From IMG/VR virus record IMGVR_UViG_3300032236_001159, positions 21,711 to 85,710 of that record: DNA of 64,000 nt. One strand, 5' to 3'. Each line of letters starts with the position of its first letter. Position 1 is the stretch's first letter. Below are positions 55,483 to 61,372 of this stretch, one piece after another. Both the position numbers and the translations under genes were made by a program. This DNA is from a virus. The notes under the pieces were generated by a model. That model had not been told where the DNA came from. It did not search any database and saw only the letters and a list, made by a program, of their open reading frames with translations.

Positions 55483-55718
55483 ATTTGAAATGTGTGTGCG
55501 TTTCTTTTTATATAGTGTTTTTTGTCCTTTTGTGAGTGTTTTTTCCTGGGGAAATTTTTTGTTGCTTTTGTAAACCTGTGCGGGAATTTTAAATCCTGGA
55601 AATTTTTTTTAATTGACGTGTATATATTCGAGCGTTTTCAAAGTTTTGTAGGTTACAGGGACCCTTTAAATTAGCTTTTAGGGTTAGGACGCTTTATAAA
55701 CCTTATGAGGCGAGCAAC

Positions 55719-55738
55719 GGGGGGTATAAATAACCCCC
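55719..55738 (+). repeat. G/C hairpin with a late-promoter octamer in its loop
   Basis: Arms GGGGGT and ACCCCC (stem 55720-55738, six pairs) enclose a seven-base loop; together the last stem T and loop read TATAAATA (55725-55732) on the plus strand. No plus-strand gene follows directly. It could be a structured late promoter, a terminator-like stem or chance. Confidence 0.55.
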
Positions 55739-55745
55739 ACGACCC

Positions 55746-56109
55746 CGATATAACTGTCCATTTAGCACATTTTTATTCTAATACACGAAACATACCCCCA
55801 GGTACGCTATAACGAAGGCGACGATATAACTGTCCATTTAGTGCAATTTGATTCTAATACACGAAACATATCCCCAGGTATAATATAATTTAAGAACATT
55901 ATCCTCCCTGTATAAACGAATGAGTAAGCTATAATATAACACGAAACACTGTCTAATACTTTATAGTATTGACGAAGTTGCAAAGTATAATAGAATAGAC
56001 GAAATGCAATCTAGTATATTTTGTCAGTGTGTTAAGTATCAAACAGTGGTGCTTATTAAGAACCATTTAGTACTGCTTGATTCTAATACACGAAACATAT
56101 CCCCAGGTA
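55746..56109 (+). repeat. Three dispersed copies of a direct repeat with core TTCTAATACACGAAACATA
   Basis: Copies at 55746-55804, 55822-55880 and 56063-56109. The first two share CGATATAACTGTCCATTTAG at their start, 76 bases apart; the third lacks that part. All share ATTCTAATACACGAAACATA followed by CCCCAGGTA with few differences. The intervening sequence is not conserved, so this is neither a tandem array nor a CRISPR. Read on the minus strand the core gives GTTTCGTGTATTAGAAT, with TAGAAT as a possible -10. Confidence 0.9.
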
Positions 56110-56177
56110 TGTAAAAGACGAAGATCTATAAGAATAACTGATAGTATAGGATTACACGAAGTATCTGATAGCACGAA
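55785..56177 (+). repeat. Cluster of eleven ACGAA pentamers
   Basis: Found at 55785, 55812, 55861, 55916, 55941, 55972, 55999, 56090, 56118, 56156 and 56173. Fewer than one would be expected by chance in 393 bases of this composition. On the minus strand each reads TTCGT and is often followed within a few bases by an A/T-rich hexamer of the TATAAT kind. Confidence 0.85.
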
Positions 56178-56195
56178 TTAGATGTTCTTATGATG

Positions 56196-56501
56196 TCAAT
56201 TTGAAGTGGGAACTTTCTCATACTTAGTACAAAATCTTGGTTTGATTTGTTCCTGTAACTGTGCCTCACAATCATTATTAGCAACTATTGAGAATTCAAA
56301 GTTTTCCAATCCAAACTCTGCCATATGATAATGTATATTCTGAACTACAAATCTTTCATTTGATTTTCCTATACACTTTACACAGGATTTGTGAACCCTC
56401 CATCTATTTTTTGGGTTCATACTTTTACCGACATAAACTATTTCATTAGTAATAGTGTTTGTTATGATATAAGTATAAACAGTTTTTAGTGCTTTCTCCA
56501 C
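56196..56501 (-). CDS. Short GIY-YIG endonuclease-domain protein
   Basis: About 101 residues consisting of little more than a GIY-YIG catalytic module. TVYTYIITNTITNEIVYVGK carries the paired motif (VYTYI ... YVG), followed by the basic NPKNRWRVHKS with the expected arginine and histidine, and a later glutamate. No DNA-binding tail is present, so it may be a degraded or minimal homing nuclease of the SegA-type family. The open frame extends to a TTG at 56570, but the extra residues would be encoded by the CTGTGGAGAAA repeat. GTG 56501 has GGAG five bases before it and is preferred. It lies between repeat-rich non-coding blocks. Confidence 0.7.
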   Translation of the reverse strand: MEKALKTVYTYIITNTITNEIVYVGKSMNPKNRWRVHKSCVKCIGKSNERFVVQNIHYHMAEFGLENFEFSIVANNDCEAQLQEQIKPRFCTKYEKVPTSN

Positions 56502-56546
56502 AGTTTCTCCACAGTTTCTCCACAGTTTTATAATAGTTCTCCACAG
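56496..56546 (+). repeat. Array of CTCCACAG octamers at helical spacing
   Basis: Copies at 56496-56503, 56507-56514, 56518-56525 and 56539-56546 (steps of 11, 11 and 21 bases), with a fifth, inverted, at 56592-56599. TTCTCCACA differs by one base from the bacterial DnaA-box consensus TTATCCACA. The array also covers the start region of the GIY-YIG gene. Confidence 0.85.
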
Positions 56547-56605
56547 GATGATTTTTATAAACCATTGCAAATACTAGGTATTGCTTATAACCTGTGGAGA
56601 ACTAT
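56533..56605. repeat. 15-bp perfect inverted repeat
   Basis: Arms ATAGTTCTCCACAGG (56533-56547) and its exact complement (56591-56605), separated by 43 A+T-rich bases that include a smaller imperfect palindrome around 56565-56590. No T-tract follows, so it is not a standard terminator. Possible origin, protein-binding or recombination site. Confidence 0.85.
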
Positions 56606-56689
56606 CAATTCATCCCCCCCTTATAGCATAACATAACTCAAAATATTATGTTGATGCCTTGTGCCAGTTGTGTAAGTGTCTGGAAATAC

Positions 56690-56718
56690 TTGACTTTTGG
56701 GGCGGTGTGTGTTATAAT
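56690..56718 (+). promoter_or_regulatory. Strong sigma70-type promoter on the plus strand
   Basis: TTGACT (56690-56695), exactly 17 bases, then a perfect TATAAT (56713-56718). It is preceded by TGTGCCAGTTG (56661-56672 area), as in the minus-strand cassettes of the early region. Transcription would run to the right through the 52-bp duplication and converge on the minus-strand gene ending at 56904. No plus-strand reading frame of note follows. Confidence 0.7.
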
Positions 56719-56738
56719 TAGCGGGCTTAGACCCATAA

Positions 56739-56842
56739 AAAGTAGAAGGTTTAATCAAGCATTAACACATAAAAGAATTCATTCACACATAAAGTAGAAG
56801 GTTTAATCAAGCATTAACACATAAAAGAATTCATTCACACAT
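56739..56842 (+). repeat. Perfect 52-bp tandem duplication
   Basis: Two identical adjacent units (56739-56790 and 56791-56842), each beginning AAAGTAGAAGGTTTAATCAA and ending TTCATTCACACAT. Within each unit ACACATAA-like words recur. It lies just downstream of the plus-strand promoter and in no gene. Complete identity indicates a recent duplication. Confidence 0.95.
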
Positions 56843-56903
56843 AACAATCAACAATATAACATTATCATCATATCAACACATAATGTTTTTTAATACATTT
56901 ATT

Positions 56904-57092
56904 TCATTCTTTTAATACACCATATTCATTCAAAATACCACCAAACCATTGATGATTATATACTCCAACATACAATTTACCAATAGAAAAACCAAATTGT
57001 TCTTCATGTTCTGACTGACCATGACTCCAACCAAGATAGAATAACTTGGTATGAATGAATCCATAATCAGAAGTGACACGCATATCAATCAT
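56904..57092 (-). CDS. Small hypothetical protein, 62 residues
   Basis: MIDMRVTSDYGFIHTKLFYL followed by GWSHGQSEHEEQFGFSIGKL and a WFGGILNEYGVLKE tail. No family is recognised. It overlaps the 71-residue gene upstream by eight bases and is the last gene of the right-hand cluster before the non-coding block. Confidence 0.6.
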   Translation of the reverse strand: MIDMRVTSDYGFIHTKLFYLGWSHGQSEHEEQFGFSIGKLYVGVYNHQWFGGILNEYGVLKE

Positions 57093-57300
57093 TTTGTTGC
57101 GTAAGAGATACAGAGGACATAGAAATCAGTTCATTTTGAATATCCAGCAGTTCATATTCATCATCACATTGATCAATATCTACAACATCAAACTCATTCA
57201 GATTGATTGAACCATCAGTGTAGATAGGAGCAACTAATAACTCATTGAACTCATCAAGAGTGTAAATAGCACCTTGATCTTCTTTGTAGAATAAAATCAT
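57085..57300 (-). CDS. Small acidic hypothetical protein, 71 residues
   Basis: MILFYKEDQGAIYTLDEFNE, an acidic middle (NEFDVVDIDQCDDEYELLDI) and a polar tail. No family recognised. The 64-base gap upstream holds nothing identified. It overlaps the next gene by eight bases. Confidence 0.6.
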   Translation of the reverse strand: MILFYKEDQGAIYTLDEFNELLVAPIYTDGSINLNEFDVVDIDQCDDEYELLDIQNELISMSSVSLTQQND

Positions 57301-57364
57301 TTTAGTTTAGTAAGTGAGTTATGTTTATGTGTTGTATTTTGAAGTAAAATACTCTTTGAGACTA

Positions 57365-57673
57365 TCAGTCATTTCCAAACTCCTCTTTTAGTTTCAGATA
57401 CTGTTTGAATCGTTCCTCTTTATCTTTATCAATCACCCTTGCTTTTAGTTGTCTATCTAAATCGTCCATCAATTCATCAAAATCAGCATACTCATAATTA
57501 AAAGAATATCTATTAGAATCTTTATTAATACGAAGTTTTACATTCTCTCCCCATTTGCCATAGTTAATTACAATTTCATAACCACCATATACATCTTCAT
57601 TCGTACTCCATGTATAACCAAGTTTTTCAACTTTGAAGATGAGTTGAAGAAATTCGTTTGCGGTAACAGTCAT
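57365..57673 (-). CDS. Hypothetical protein, about 102 residues
   Basis: MTVTANEFLQLIFKVEKLGY, then YGGYEIVINYGKWGENVKLR and an acidic-helical C-terminus (FDELMDDLDRQLKARVIDKD). The ATG at 57673 is chosen over 57706 because it follows the stop of the 42-residue gene by one base. No family recognised. Confidence 0.65.
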   Translation of the reverse strand: MTVTANEFLQLIFKVEKLGYTWSTNEDVYGGYEIVINYGKWGENVKLRINKDSNRYSFNYEYADFDELMDDLDRQLKARVIDKDKEERFKQYLKLKEEFGND

Positions 57674-57674
57674 T

Positions 57675-57803
57675 TCAGTTTTGTTGGGTGAGTTTAATAG
57701 CATCAAGAATGGAAGTAGTCAGATACTTACAAACACCATCTTTATCAACAAGAGCATAAACAAGTTGTTGAGTTTTGATGTCGTAGGTGAAACGAGTAGT
57801 CAT
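57675..57803 (-). CDS. Very small hypothetical protein, 42 residues
   Basis: ATG 57803 to TGA 57675 encodes MTTRFTYDIKTQQLVYALVD with a short beta-alpha continuation (KDGVCKYLTTSILDAIKLTQ). It fills the gap between two other small genes and is coupled to the one downstream. No family recognised. Confidence 0.5.
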   Translation of the reverse strand: MTTRFTYDIKTQQLVYALVDKDGVCKYLTTSILDAIKLTQQN

Positions 57804-57847
57804 TTGGTGTTTTGAGTGAGTAAGAGTGAGTTAGTTACTGATGATTT

Positions 57848-57997
57848 CTAGTAGTTCTCATCAACATGGTTTTTTGCCTCATCTTCTACACCTTCATCGT
57901 AGATTGCTTGGGCAAACTTCAAGAGTTGTTCTTCTTTACCTGCGAAGTCACCAAATCCACAGATTTTAGCAAGTTCAAGTATCTGTTCGTTAGTCAT
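57848..57997 (-). CDS. Small hypothetical protein, 49 residues
   Basis: ATG 57997 to TAG 57848: MTNEQILELAKICGFGDFAG, then an acidic helical tail ending AKNHVDENY. It is one of a series of compact early-type genes; no family recognised. Confidence 0.5.
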   Translation of the reverse strand: MTNEQILELAKICGFGDFAGKEEQLLKFAQAIYDEGVEDEAKNHVDENY

Positions 57998-58029
57998 TTG
58001 GTTTTTTGAATGAATGAGTGAGAGTGAGA

Positions 58030-58203
58030 TTAATTATCTTTATCAGGAAATATAGCTTCTACCACACCATCTACAAATCCAATCAAACAAGATTCAATCA
58101 TCAATGAACAGAACTCTTTATCTTTCAAAAGTTCTTGAATAAATTGGTTCTTTGATTTTGATTGAGAGTTTGCTTCTTGAATGATTTTTTGAAACTCACT
58201 CAT
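58030..58203 (-). CDS. Small hypothetical protein, 57 residues, first gene after a strong promoter
   Basis: ATG 58203 to TAA 58030: MSEFQKIIQEANSQSKSKNQ followed by a hydrophobic helix (FCSLMIESCLIGFVDGVVEA) and an acidic end. AAAGGAAA immediately precedes the ATG. It directly follows the TTGACA/TATGAT promoter at 58228-58256. Confidence 0.55.
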   Translation of the reverse strand: MSEFQKIIQEANSQSKSKNQFIQELLKDKEFCSLMIESCLIGFVDGVVEAIFPDKDN

Positions 58204-58227
58204 TTTCCTTTGTTTGACTGTCCCCTT

Positions 58228-58256
58228 ATCATAGCACGGATTGAGGGGTTTGTCAA
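58228..58256 (-). promoter_or_regulatory. Consensus sigma70 promoter in the early gene region
   Basis: Minus strand: a perfect TTGACA (58251-58256), 17 bases, TATGAT (58228-58233) with an extended TGC just before it, then AAGGGGACAGTCAAACAAAGG leading into ATG 58203. This is the same 3' half as the repeated cassettes, but here with a true -35. Small stems (CCCTGA/TCAGGG) lie upstream, near 58290-58315. Confidence 0.85.
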
Positions 58257-58309
58257 GGGGTCTACGGTTCTTCTACCTATCAGCATCCCTGATGGGTATA
58301 GAAACTGTT

Positions 58310-58735
58310 TCAGGGTGATTGAATGATCCACTTCTGAATGAGAATCACATCACCAAGAAAAAGATTGGTTCTACCTTCGTAAATATCTCTCCAATACTTA
58401 TCTCCTTGTGGAGTGTCGGCAAAATTAAATGAACTTTCAAGAGCAGAAACATCTCCTTTTAGAACTTTCTTGGCATATGTAGGATTAAATCCCATTGGAA
58501 CTGGAATCTCCGCAGGAAAGACTTTCACTACATCATAAGCATCACCACCACTAATAACATAAAAACCTGCCCCATCTTTAAATTCGTAATACTCAAAATC
58601 ACCATTGCGAAGTTGAACTAATTGTCCAATAACACAAGTGCTGAGATCAACTTGTTCTGCCTCTTCTTGTTTCAGTCTTTCAACTTCTTTTTGAAGTTCT
58701 TCAATTTGAGATTCGAGTTGTTCGTACTTTTTCAT
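58310..58735 (-). CDS. Coiled-coil early protein, paralogue 1 (141 residues)
   Basis: The N-terminal coiled coil KKYEQLESQIEELQKEVERL and KQEEAEQ is nearly identical to those of the genes at 58732-59058 and 59609-59914. The C-terminal unit (FNFADTPQGDKYWRDIYEGR, then an IQKWI end) is also shared. Between them is an extra domain of about 60 residues (VIGQLVQLRNGDFEYYEFKD, ISGGDAYDVVKVFPAEIP). It overlaps the next paralogue upstream by four bases. It may be an oligomerising regulator or host-targeting protein; function unknown. Confidence 0.75.
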   Translation of the reverse strand: MKKYEQLESQIEELQKEVERLKQEEAEQVDLSTCVIGQLVQLRNGDFEYYEFKDGAGFYVISGGDAYDVVKVFPAEIPVPMGFNPTYAKKVLKGDVSALESSFNFADTPQGDKYWRDIYEGRTNLFLGDVILIQKWIIQSP

Positions 58736-59058
58736 TTTGTTGGTTGTTGAGTGTAGTAGGTTGTACTTTTAATTAGTTCCAGATATGTGATCACCCATTT
58801 TTGAAGTTGAATCATGGCCTTATCAGTTAGTGGTTCATTCGCACAATAGATGTTATACCAATATCTATAACCTTGTGGAGTATATTCCCAATCAAAGGCA
58901 CATCCAAGGATATTAATATGACCAGTATCAATTATTTTTTTGACAATATCAATCTTAAATCCACGAGGAAGTTTATTGCTTGCTTCTTCTTGTTTCAGTC
59001 TTTCAACTTCCTTTTGAAGTTCTTGAATTTTTGATTCAAGTTGTTCGTACTTTGCCAT
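58732..59058 (-). CDS. Coiled-coil early protein, paralogue 2 (108 residues)
   Basis: MAKYEQLESKIQELQKEVER coiled coil, then SNKLPRGFKIDIVKKIIDTG, an AFDWEYTPQGYRYWYNIY unit and an IQLQKWVITYLE end. The C-terminal 13 residues extend past the homology and overlap the downstream paralogue's start. Close to the 59609-59914 protein over most of its length, so a recent tandem duplication. Confidence 0.75.
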   Translation of the reverse strand: MAKYEQLESKIQELQKEVERLKQEEASNKLPRGFKIDIVKKIIDTGHINILGCAFDWEYTPQGYRYWYNIYCANEPLTDKAMIQLQKWVITYLELIKSTTYYTQQPTK

Positions 59059-59085
59059 TTTGTTGTTTGTTGATTGAGAAATGAA

Positions 59086-59265
59086 CTAAACTAATTCCCA
59101 GTGATAACCAATGCCCCAACCCTCAGGACCATAAATCACTGTGCGTTTGATAATGTTGGAATCAAGCATAGGTTGAATTGCTCGCATCCGTTGTGAATGA
59201 TTTAGAACACAATTTGTATTTCCGATTTCTTCAAGAATCACAGATTGTGCCTTAGTGAACTTCAC
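59086..59265 (-). CDS. Small hypothetical protein, 59 residues, GTG start
   Basis: GTG 59265 to TAG 59086: MKFTKAQSVILEEIGNTNCV, then NHSQRMRAIQPMLDSNIIKR and a GWGIGYHWELV end. GCAAAGGAAACCAA just before the GTG supplies a ribosome binding site, and an extended -10 promoter cassette lies right upstream. It resembles a small winged-helix-like protein (helix, helix, hairpin), so it may be a DNA-binding regulator; tentative. Confidence 0.6.
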   Translation of the reverse strand: MKFTKAQSVILEEIGNTNCVLNHSQRMRAIQPMLDSNIIKRTVIYGPEGWGIGYHWELV

Positions 59266-59291
59266 TTGGTTTCCTTTGCTTGTGTCCCCTT

Positions 59292-59350
59292 ATTATAGCA
59301 GGTCTCAGGGTCGTTTGGGAGTATAATGTGCCAGAAGAATTACTGGCACA
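59292..59350 (-). promoter_or_regulatory. Hairpin-promoter cassette, copy E
   Basis: In transcription order: TGTGCCAG...CTGGCACA hairpin (59327-59350, 8-bp stem, 8-base loop), a spacer with CCCAAACGACCC, then TGC-TATAAT (-10 at 59292-59297) and AAGGGGACACAAGCAAAGG. No good -35 is present at 17 bases, so an extended -10 promoter is inferred. Confidence 0.8.
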
Positions 59351-59364
59351 TCGCATCATTGGAC

Positions 59365-59565
59365 TCAGTAAGACCCTGCTAGATTCTTCATCCAAATGAC
59401 TGTAACTGAATCATCACCATCCTCGTGTGTCATCAATTCTTCCCATTCCATCAAAATTGCTTTCGCATTTTCTGCTTGATTATTGTTGATAAGATGAAGA
59501 ACTTGATCGTTCATATAATCAACCGAAACTTCAATTTGAGAATTGCGTTGCTTGTCAGAGTTCAT
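59365..59565 (-). CDS. Small acidic hypothetical protein, 66 residues
   Basis: MNSDKQRNSQIEVSVDYMND, a helical centre (QVLHLINNNQAENAKAILME) and an acidic patch before VTVIWMKNLAGSY. No family is recognised. It ends 15 bases before the cassette hairpin, so the hairpin may end its transcript. Confidence 0.6.
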   Translation of the reverse strand: MNSDKQRNSQIEVSVDYMNDQVLHLINNNQAENAKAILMEWEELMTHEDGDDSVTVIWMKNLAGSY

Positions 59566-59608
59566 AAAGTTGTTTGTAATGTGTGTTTGAATGAGTAAGA
59601 ATTATGAT

Positions 59609-59914
59609 TTACTTTTGATTTTGTTCGAGATACATAATCACCCATTTTTGAAGTTGAATAATATCTTTCTTGCGAAGTATTCCAAGGTCACTATAGATGT
59701 CATTCCAATAAGTAAATCCTTGTTTCGTATCGGCCCATTCAAAGGCATCATCAAGGTAATTGGTATCACCATCATCAAGGATTTTTTTGACAACATCAAT
59801 CTTAAATCCACGAGGAAGTTTATTACTTGCTTCTTCTTGTTTCAGACGTTCAACTTCCTTTTGAAGTTCTTCAATTTGGGATTCGAGTTGCTGGTACTTT
59901 TCAGAATAAGTCAT
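59609..59914 (-). CDS. Coiled-coil early protein, paralogue 3 (101 residues)
   Basis: Starts MTYSEKYQQLESQIEELQKE with the shared coiled coil, then SNKLPRGFKIDVVKKILDDG, an AFEWADTKQGFTYWNDIY unit and IIQLQKWVIMYLEQNQK. The frame extends to 59992, but ATG 59914 aligns with the starts of the other two paralogues. It stands apart from the other two, behind cassette D. Confidence 0.75.
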   Translation of the reverse strand: MTYSEKYQQLESQIEELQKEVERLKQEEASNKLPRGFKIDVVKKILDDGDTNYLDDAFEWADTKQGFTYWNDIYSDLGILRKKDIIQLQKWVIMYLEQNQK

Positions 59915-59939
59915 TTGTTTGTAATGTGAGATTGTAGGA

Positions 59940-60149
59940 CTAGGAAAGAATGATGCGATAATCAATAGATTTAATACACCAACCAGTAGCACTGGTTATT
60001 TCTTCTACTAAATCATCAGCATCATCAGCATCCCAGATTTGACCGATAGTTTCATCAGTTATTTCCAATTCTTCTTGGACTGATAGTTCCAGATCCTCAC
60101 CAGAATCATCAGTGAAATCAAATTCAATTTCAGTAACTTGAAACTTCAT
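59940..60149 (-). CDS. Acidic hypothetical protein, about 69 residues
   Basis: MKFQVTEIEFDFTDDSGEDL, very acidic through residue 50 (ETIGQIWDADDADDLVEEIT), ending WCIKSIDYRIILS. The ATG at 60149 is chosen because the longer frame (60173) begins inside the -10 of cassette D. The acidic, beta-alpha layout recalls DNA-mimic-like phage proteins, but this is only a composition argument. Confidence 0.65.
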   Translation of the reverse strand: MKFQVTEIEFDFTDDSGEDLELSVQEELEITDETIGQIWDADDADDLVEEITSATGWCIKSIDYRIILS

Positions 60150-60172
60150 CGTTTTGTCTTGATTACTCCGCA

Positions 60173-60231
60173 ATCATAGCACGGATTGGAGGGGTTTGGG
60201 GATATAGTGTGCCAGAAGAATTACTGGCACA
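60173..60231 (-). promoter_or_regulatory. Hairpin-promoter cassette, copy D
   Basis: A 9-bp hairpin GTGTGCCAG/CTGGCACAC (60207-60232), spacer CCCCAAACCCCTCCAATCCG, then TGC-TATGAT (60173-60178), 24 bases before ATG 60149. The 150 bases upstream of the cassette (60232-60327) hold no gene that I can support. Confidence 0.8.
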
Positions 60232-60327
60232 CCGTATCATTGGACTCGTGTAAGACAGGTTAAACTATACACCACACAGAGCACGTTGAGTAGAACCTGA
60301 TGCTTGACGATTCAAACTGGCTCAAAT

Positions 60328-60525
60328 TTATAGTGAAGATATGAAACTTAGGAAATTTGGAGTTTTATTATTATCATAAAAGCAATCTGCTTCATCAGGA
60401 ACAACAATATCTGGATGATTTTCAGTGAGATAATTCATCAGAAACTGACCATAACGTAGATTCTCCGAATGAAGTAGATATGCACTATTTGCACGGTGCA
60501 TAAAATAATCATAGTCAAAAGTCAT
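60328..60525 (-). CDS. Small hypothetical protein, 65 residues
   Basis: MTFDYDYFMHRANSAYLLHS, then RYGQFLMNYLTENHPDIVVP and a short tail. No family recognised. It overlaps the upstream gene by four bases. Confidence 0.6.
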   Translation of the reverse strand: MTFDYDYFMHRANSAYLLHSENLRYGQFLMNYLTENHPDIVVPDEADCFYDNNKTPNFLSFISSL

Positions 60526-60710
60526 TTTACACCTTCGATTGCCGATTCCATATTAACTTCTCTGATGTCCATTCTAAAATAATCACATCCATCTTCTTCT
60601 ACCAATTTATGGGCATATGCTTCCGAAGTTGATTTACAATCAAAGAGTTCCAGTGTTTCAAAATCTTCCCCACCAAAATAATAACCACCAATCACAGCAT
60701 AGACTTCCAT
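60522..60710 (-). CDS. Small hypothetical protein, 62 residues
   Basis: MEVYAVIGGYYFGGEDFETL, then FDCKSTSEAYAHKLVEEDGC and DYFRMDIREVNME. The beta-hairpin then helix pattern (YAVIGGYY...STSEAYAHK) resembles small phage proteins that answer to no named family here. Six bases from the gene upstream and overlapping the one downstream by four. Confidence 0.65.
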   Translation of the reverse strand: MEVYAVIGGYYFGGEDFETLELFDCKSTSEAYAHKLVEEDGCDYFRMDIREVNMESAIEGVK

Positions 60711-60716
60711 AATGAT

Positions 60717-60980
60717 TCAGGCAGAAAATGGTTCAGCAAAATGATCTTCCACAAATTGAGGAATTGTATTGAAATCTACAACTTCAAAGGGGATTGAATC
60801 ATTATTCAAATAAACTTGAACTTCAAGATACATTTCAATTCGGTTGAGCATCACCTTGGATAATGTCTTTCCTTGAAATGTGATAATTTTAAGAAACCAC
60901 TCTTTGGATACATTACCAGTGAAAGATTTGATGGGATAAAAATCAACCACCGAAGTATTGTCTTGCGATTGAAGTTTCAT
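60717..60980 (-). CDS. Hypothetical protein, about 87 residues
   Basis: MKLQSQDNTSVVDFYPIKSF, then SKEWFLKIITFQGKTLSKVM and a C-terminal helix PQFVEDHFAEPFSA. ATG 60980 is chosen over 61040 since it follows the upstream stop (60985). No family recognised. Confidence 0.65.
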   Translation of the reverse strand: MKLQSQDNTSVVDFYPIKSFTGNVSKEWFLKIITFQGKTLSKVMLNRIEMYLEVQVYLNNDSIPFEVVDFNTIPQFVEDHFAEPFSA

Positions 60981-60984
60981 AGTC

Positions 60985-61272
60985 TCAGGAATTACAAAGA
61001 GAATTATACTTAATGAGTTTGCTGATAATATCAGCATCACTCTTTACCTTACACTTTCGGAACTTTGGCATATTGAAATGCTTGGATATAAGTTCGATCT
61101 TTTCATCACGAATACAAAATATAGCATATCGAGAATTGTGATATATTCCGTTGCTCCAATCTTTTCTAGAATCCAATGAGATTTTGATGAACTTAGAGGT
61201 ACTTCCACCCAAAGAACTTTCATCAATATAAACATAAGGAAAAGCAATCAATAGCAAATCACTCATACTCAT
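60985..61272 (-). CDS. Hypothetical protein, 95 residues
   Basis: MSMSDLLLIAFPYVYIDESS, a STSKFIKISLDSRKDWSNGI strand and RYAIFCIRDEKIELISKHFN, ending in a basic helix. GGAG lies eight bases before ATG 61272, and cassette C is directly upstream. No family recognised. Confidence 0.65.
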   Translation of the reverse strand: MSMSDLLLIAFPYVYIDESSLGGSTSKFIKISLDSRKDWSNGIYHNSRYAIFCIRDEKIELISKHFNMPKFRKCKVKSDADIISKLIKYNSLCNS

Positions 61273-61310
61273 AATCAGAACTCCTTAGTTTCCTTTGCTT
61301 GTGTCCTCTT

Positions 61311-61368
61311 ATTATAGCAGGTCCTAGGACCTGTGCCCGTTTAGTGTGCCACTCCTACAACTGGCACA
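61311..61368 (-). promoter_or_regulatory. Hairpin-promoter cassette, copy C
   Basis: A 7-bp hairpin (61345-61368), then a 14-bp perfect palindrome AGGTCCTAGGACCT (61319-61332) abutting TGC-TATAAT (-10 at 61311-61316) and AAGAGGACACAAGCAAAGG. The palindrome lies where a -10-proximal operator would. Confidence 0.8.
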
Positions 61369-61372
61369 TTGA

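Larger units (their letters stand above)
55483..56195. other. 713-base region without recognisable genes, rich in repeats
   Basis: No convincing reading frame, tRNA or rRNA on either strand. It contains runs of T/A with short G/C blocks (55500-55680), a G6/C5 hairpin (55719-55738), three copies of a 47- to 59-base direct repeat, eleven ACGAA pentamers (minus strand TTCGT) between 55785 and 56177, and several TATAAT-like hexamers. On the minus strand TTGATA, 18 bases, TATACT near 56010-56045 resembles a sigma70 promoter. It may be a promoter region, a non-coding RNA locus or part of a replication origin; nothing decides between these. Confidence 0.7.

Noticed and set aside
55746-56109. CRISPR array
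   Set aside because: Only three irregularly spaced copies with differing lengths and no uniform spacers; no cas genes.
55483-56195. tRNA genes in the non-coding region
   Set aside because: No cloverleaf with a proper acceptor stem and TTCGAAT-type T loop could be drawn; the TTCGT words lack the flanking stems.
56496-56546. Definite host DnaA binding sites
   Set aside because: Every copy differs from the consensus by at least one base and T4-like phages normally do not depend on DnaA; kept only as a hypothesis.
56739-56842. CRISPR or transposon end
   Set aside because: Two directly adjacent identical 52-base units without spacers or inverted termini: a simple tandem duplication.
60232-60327. 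Extra small gene
   Set aside because: No frame with start, binding site and reasonable composition on either strand.
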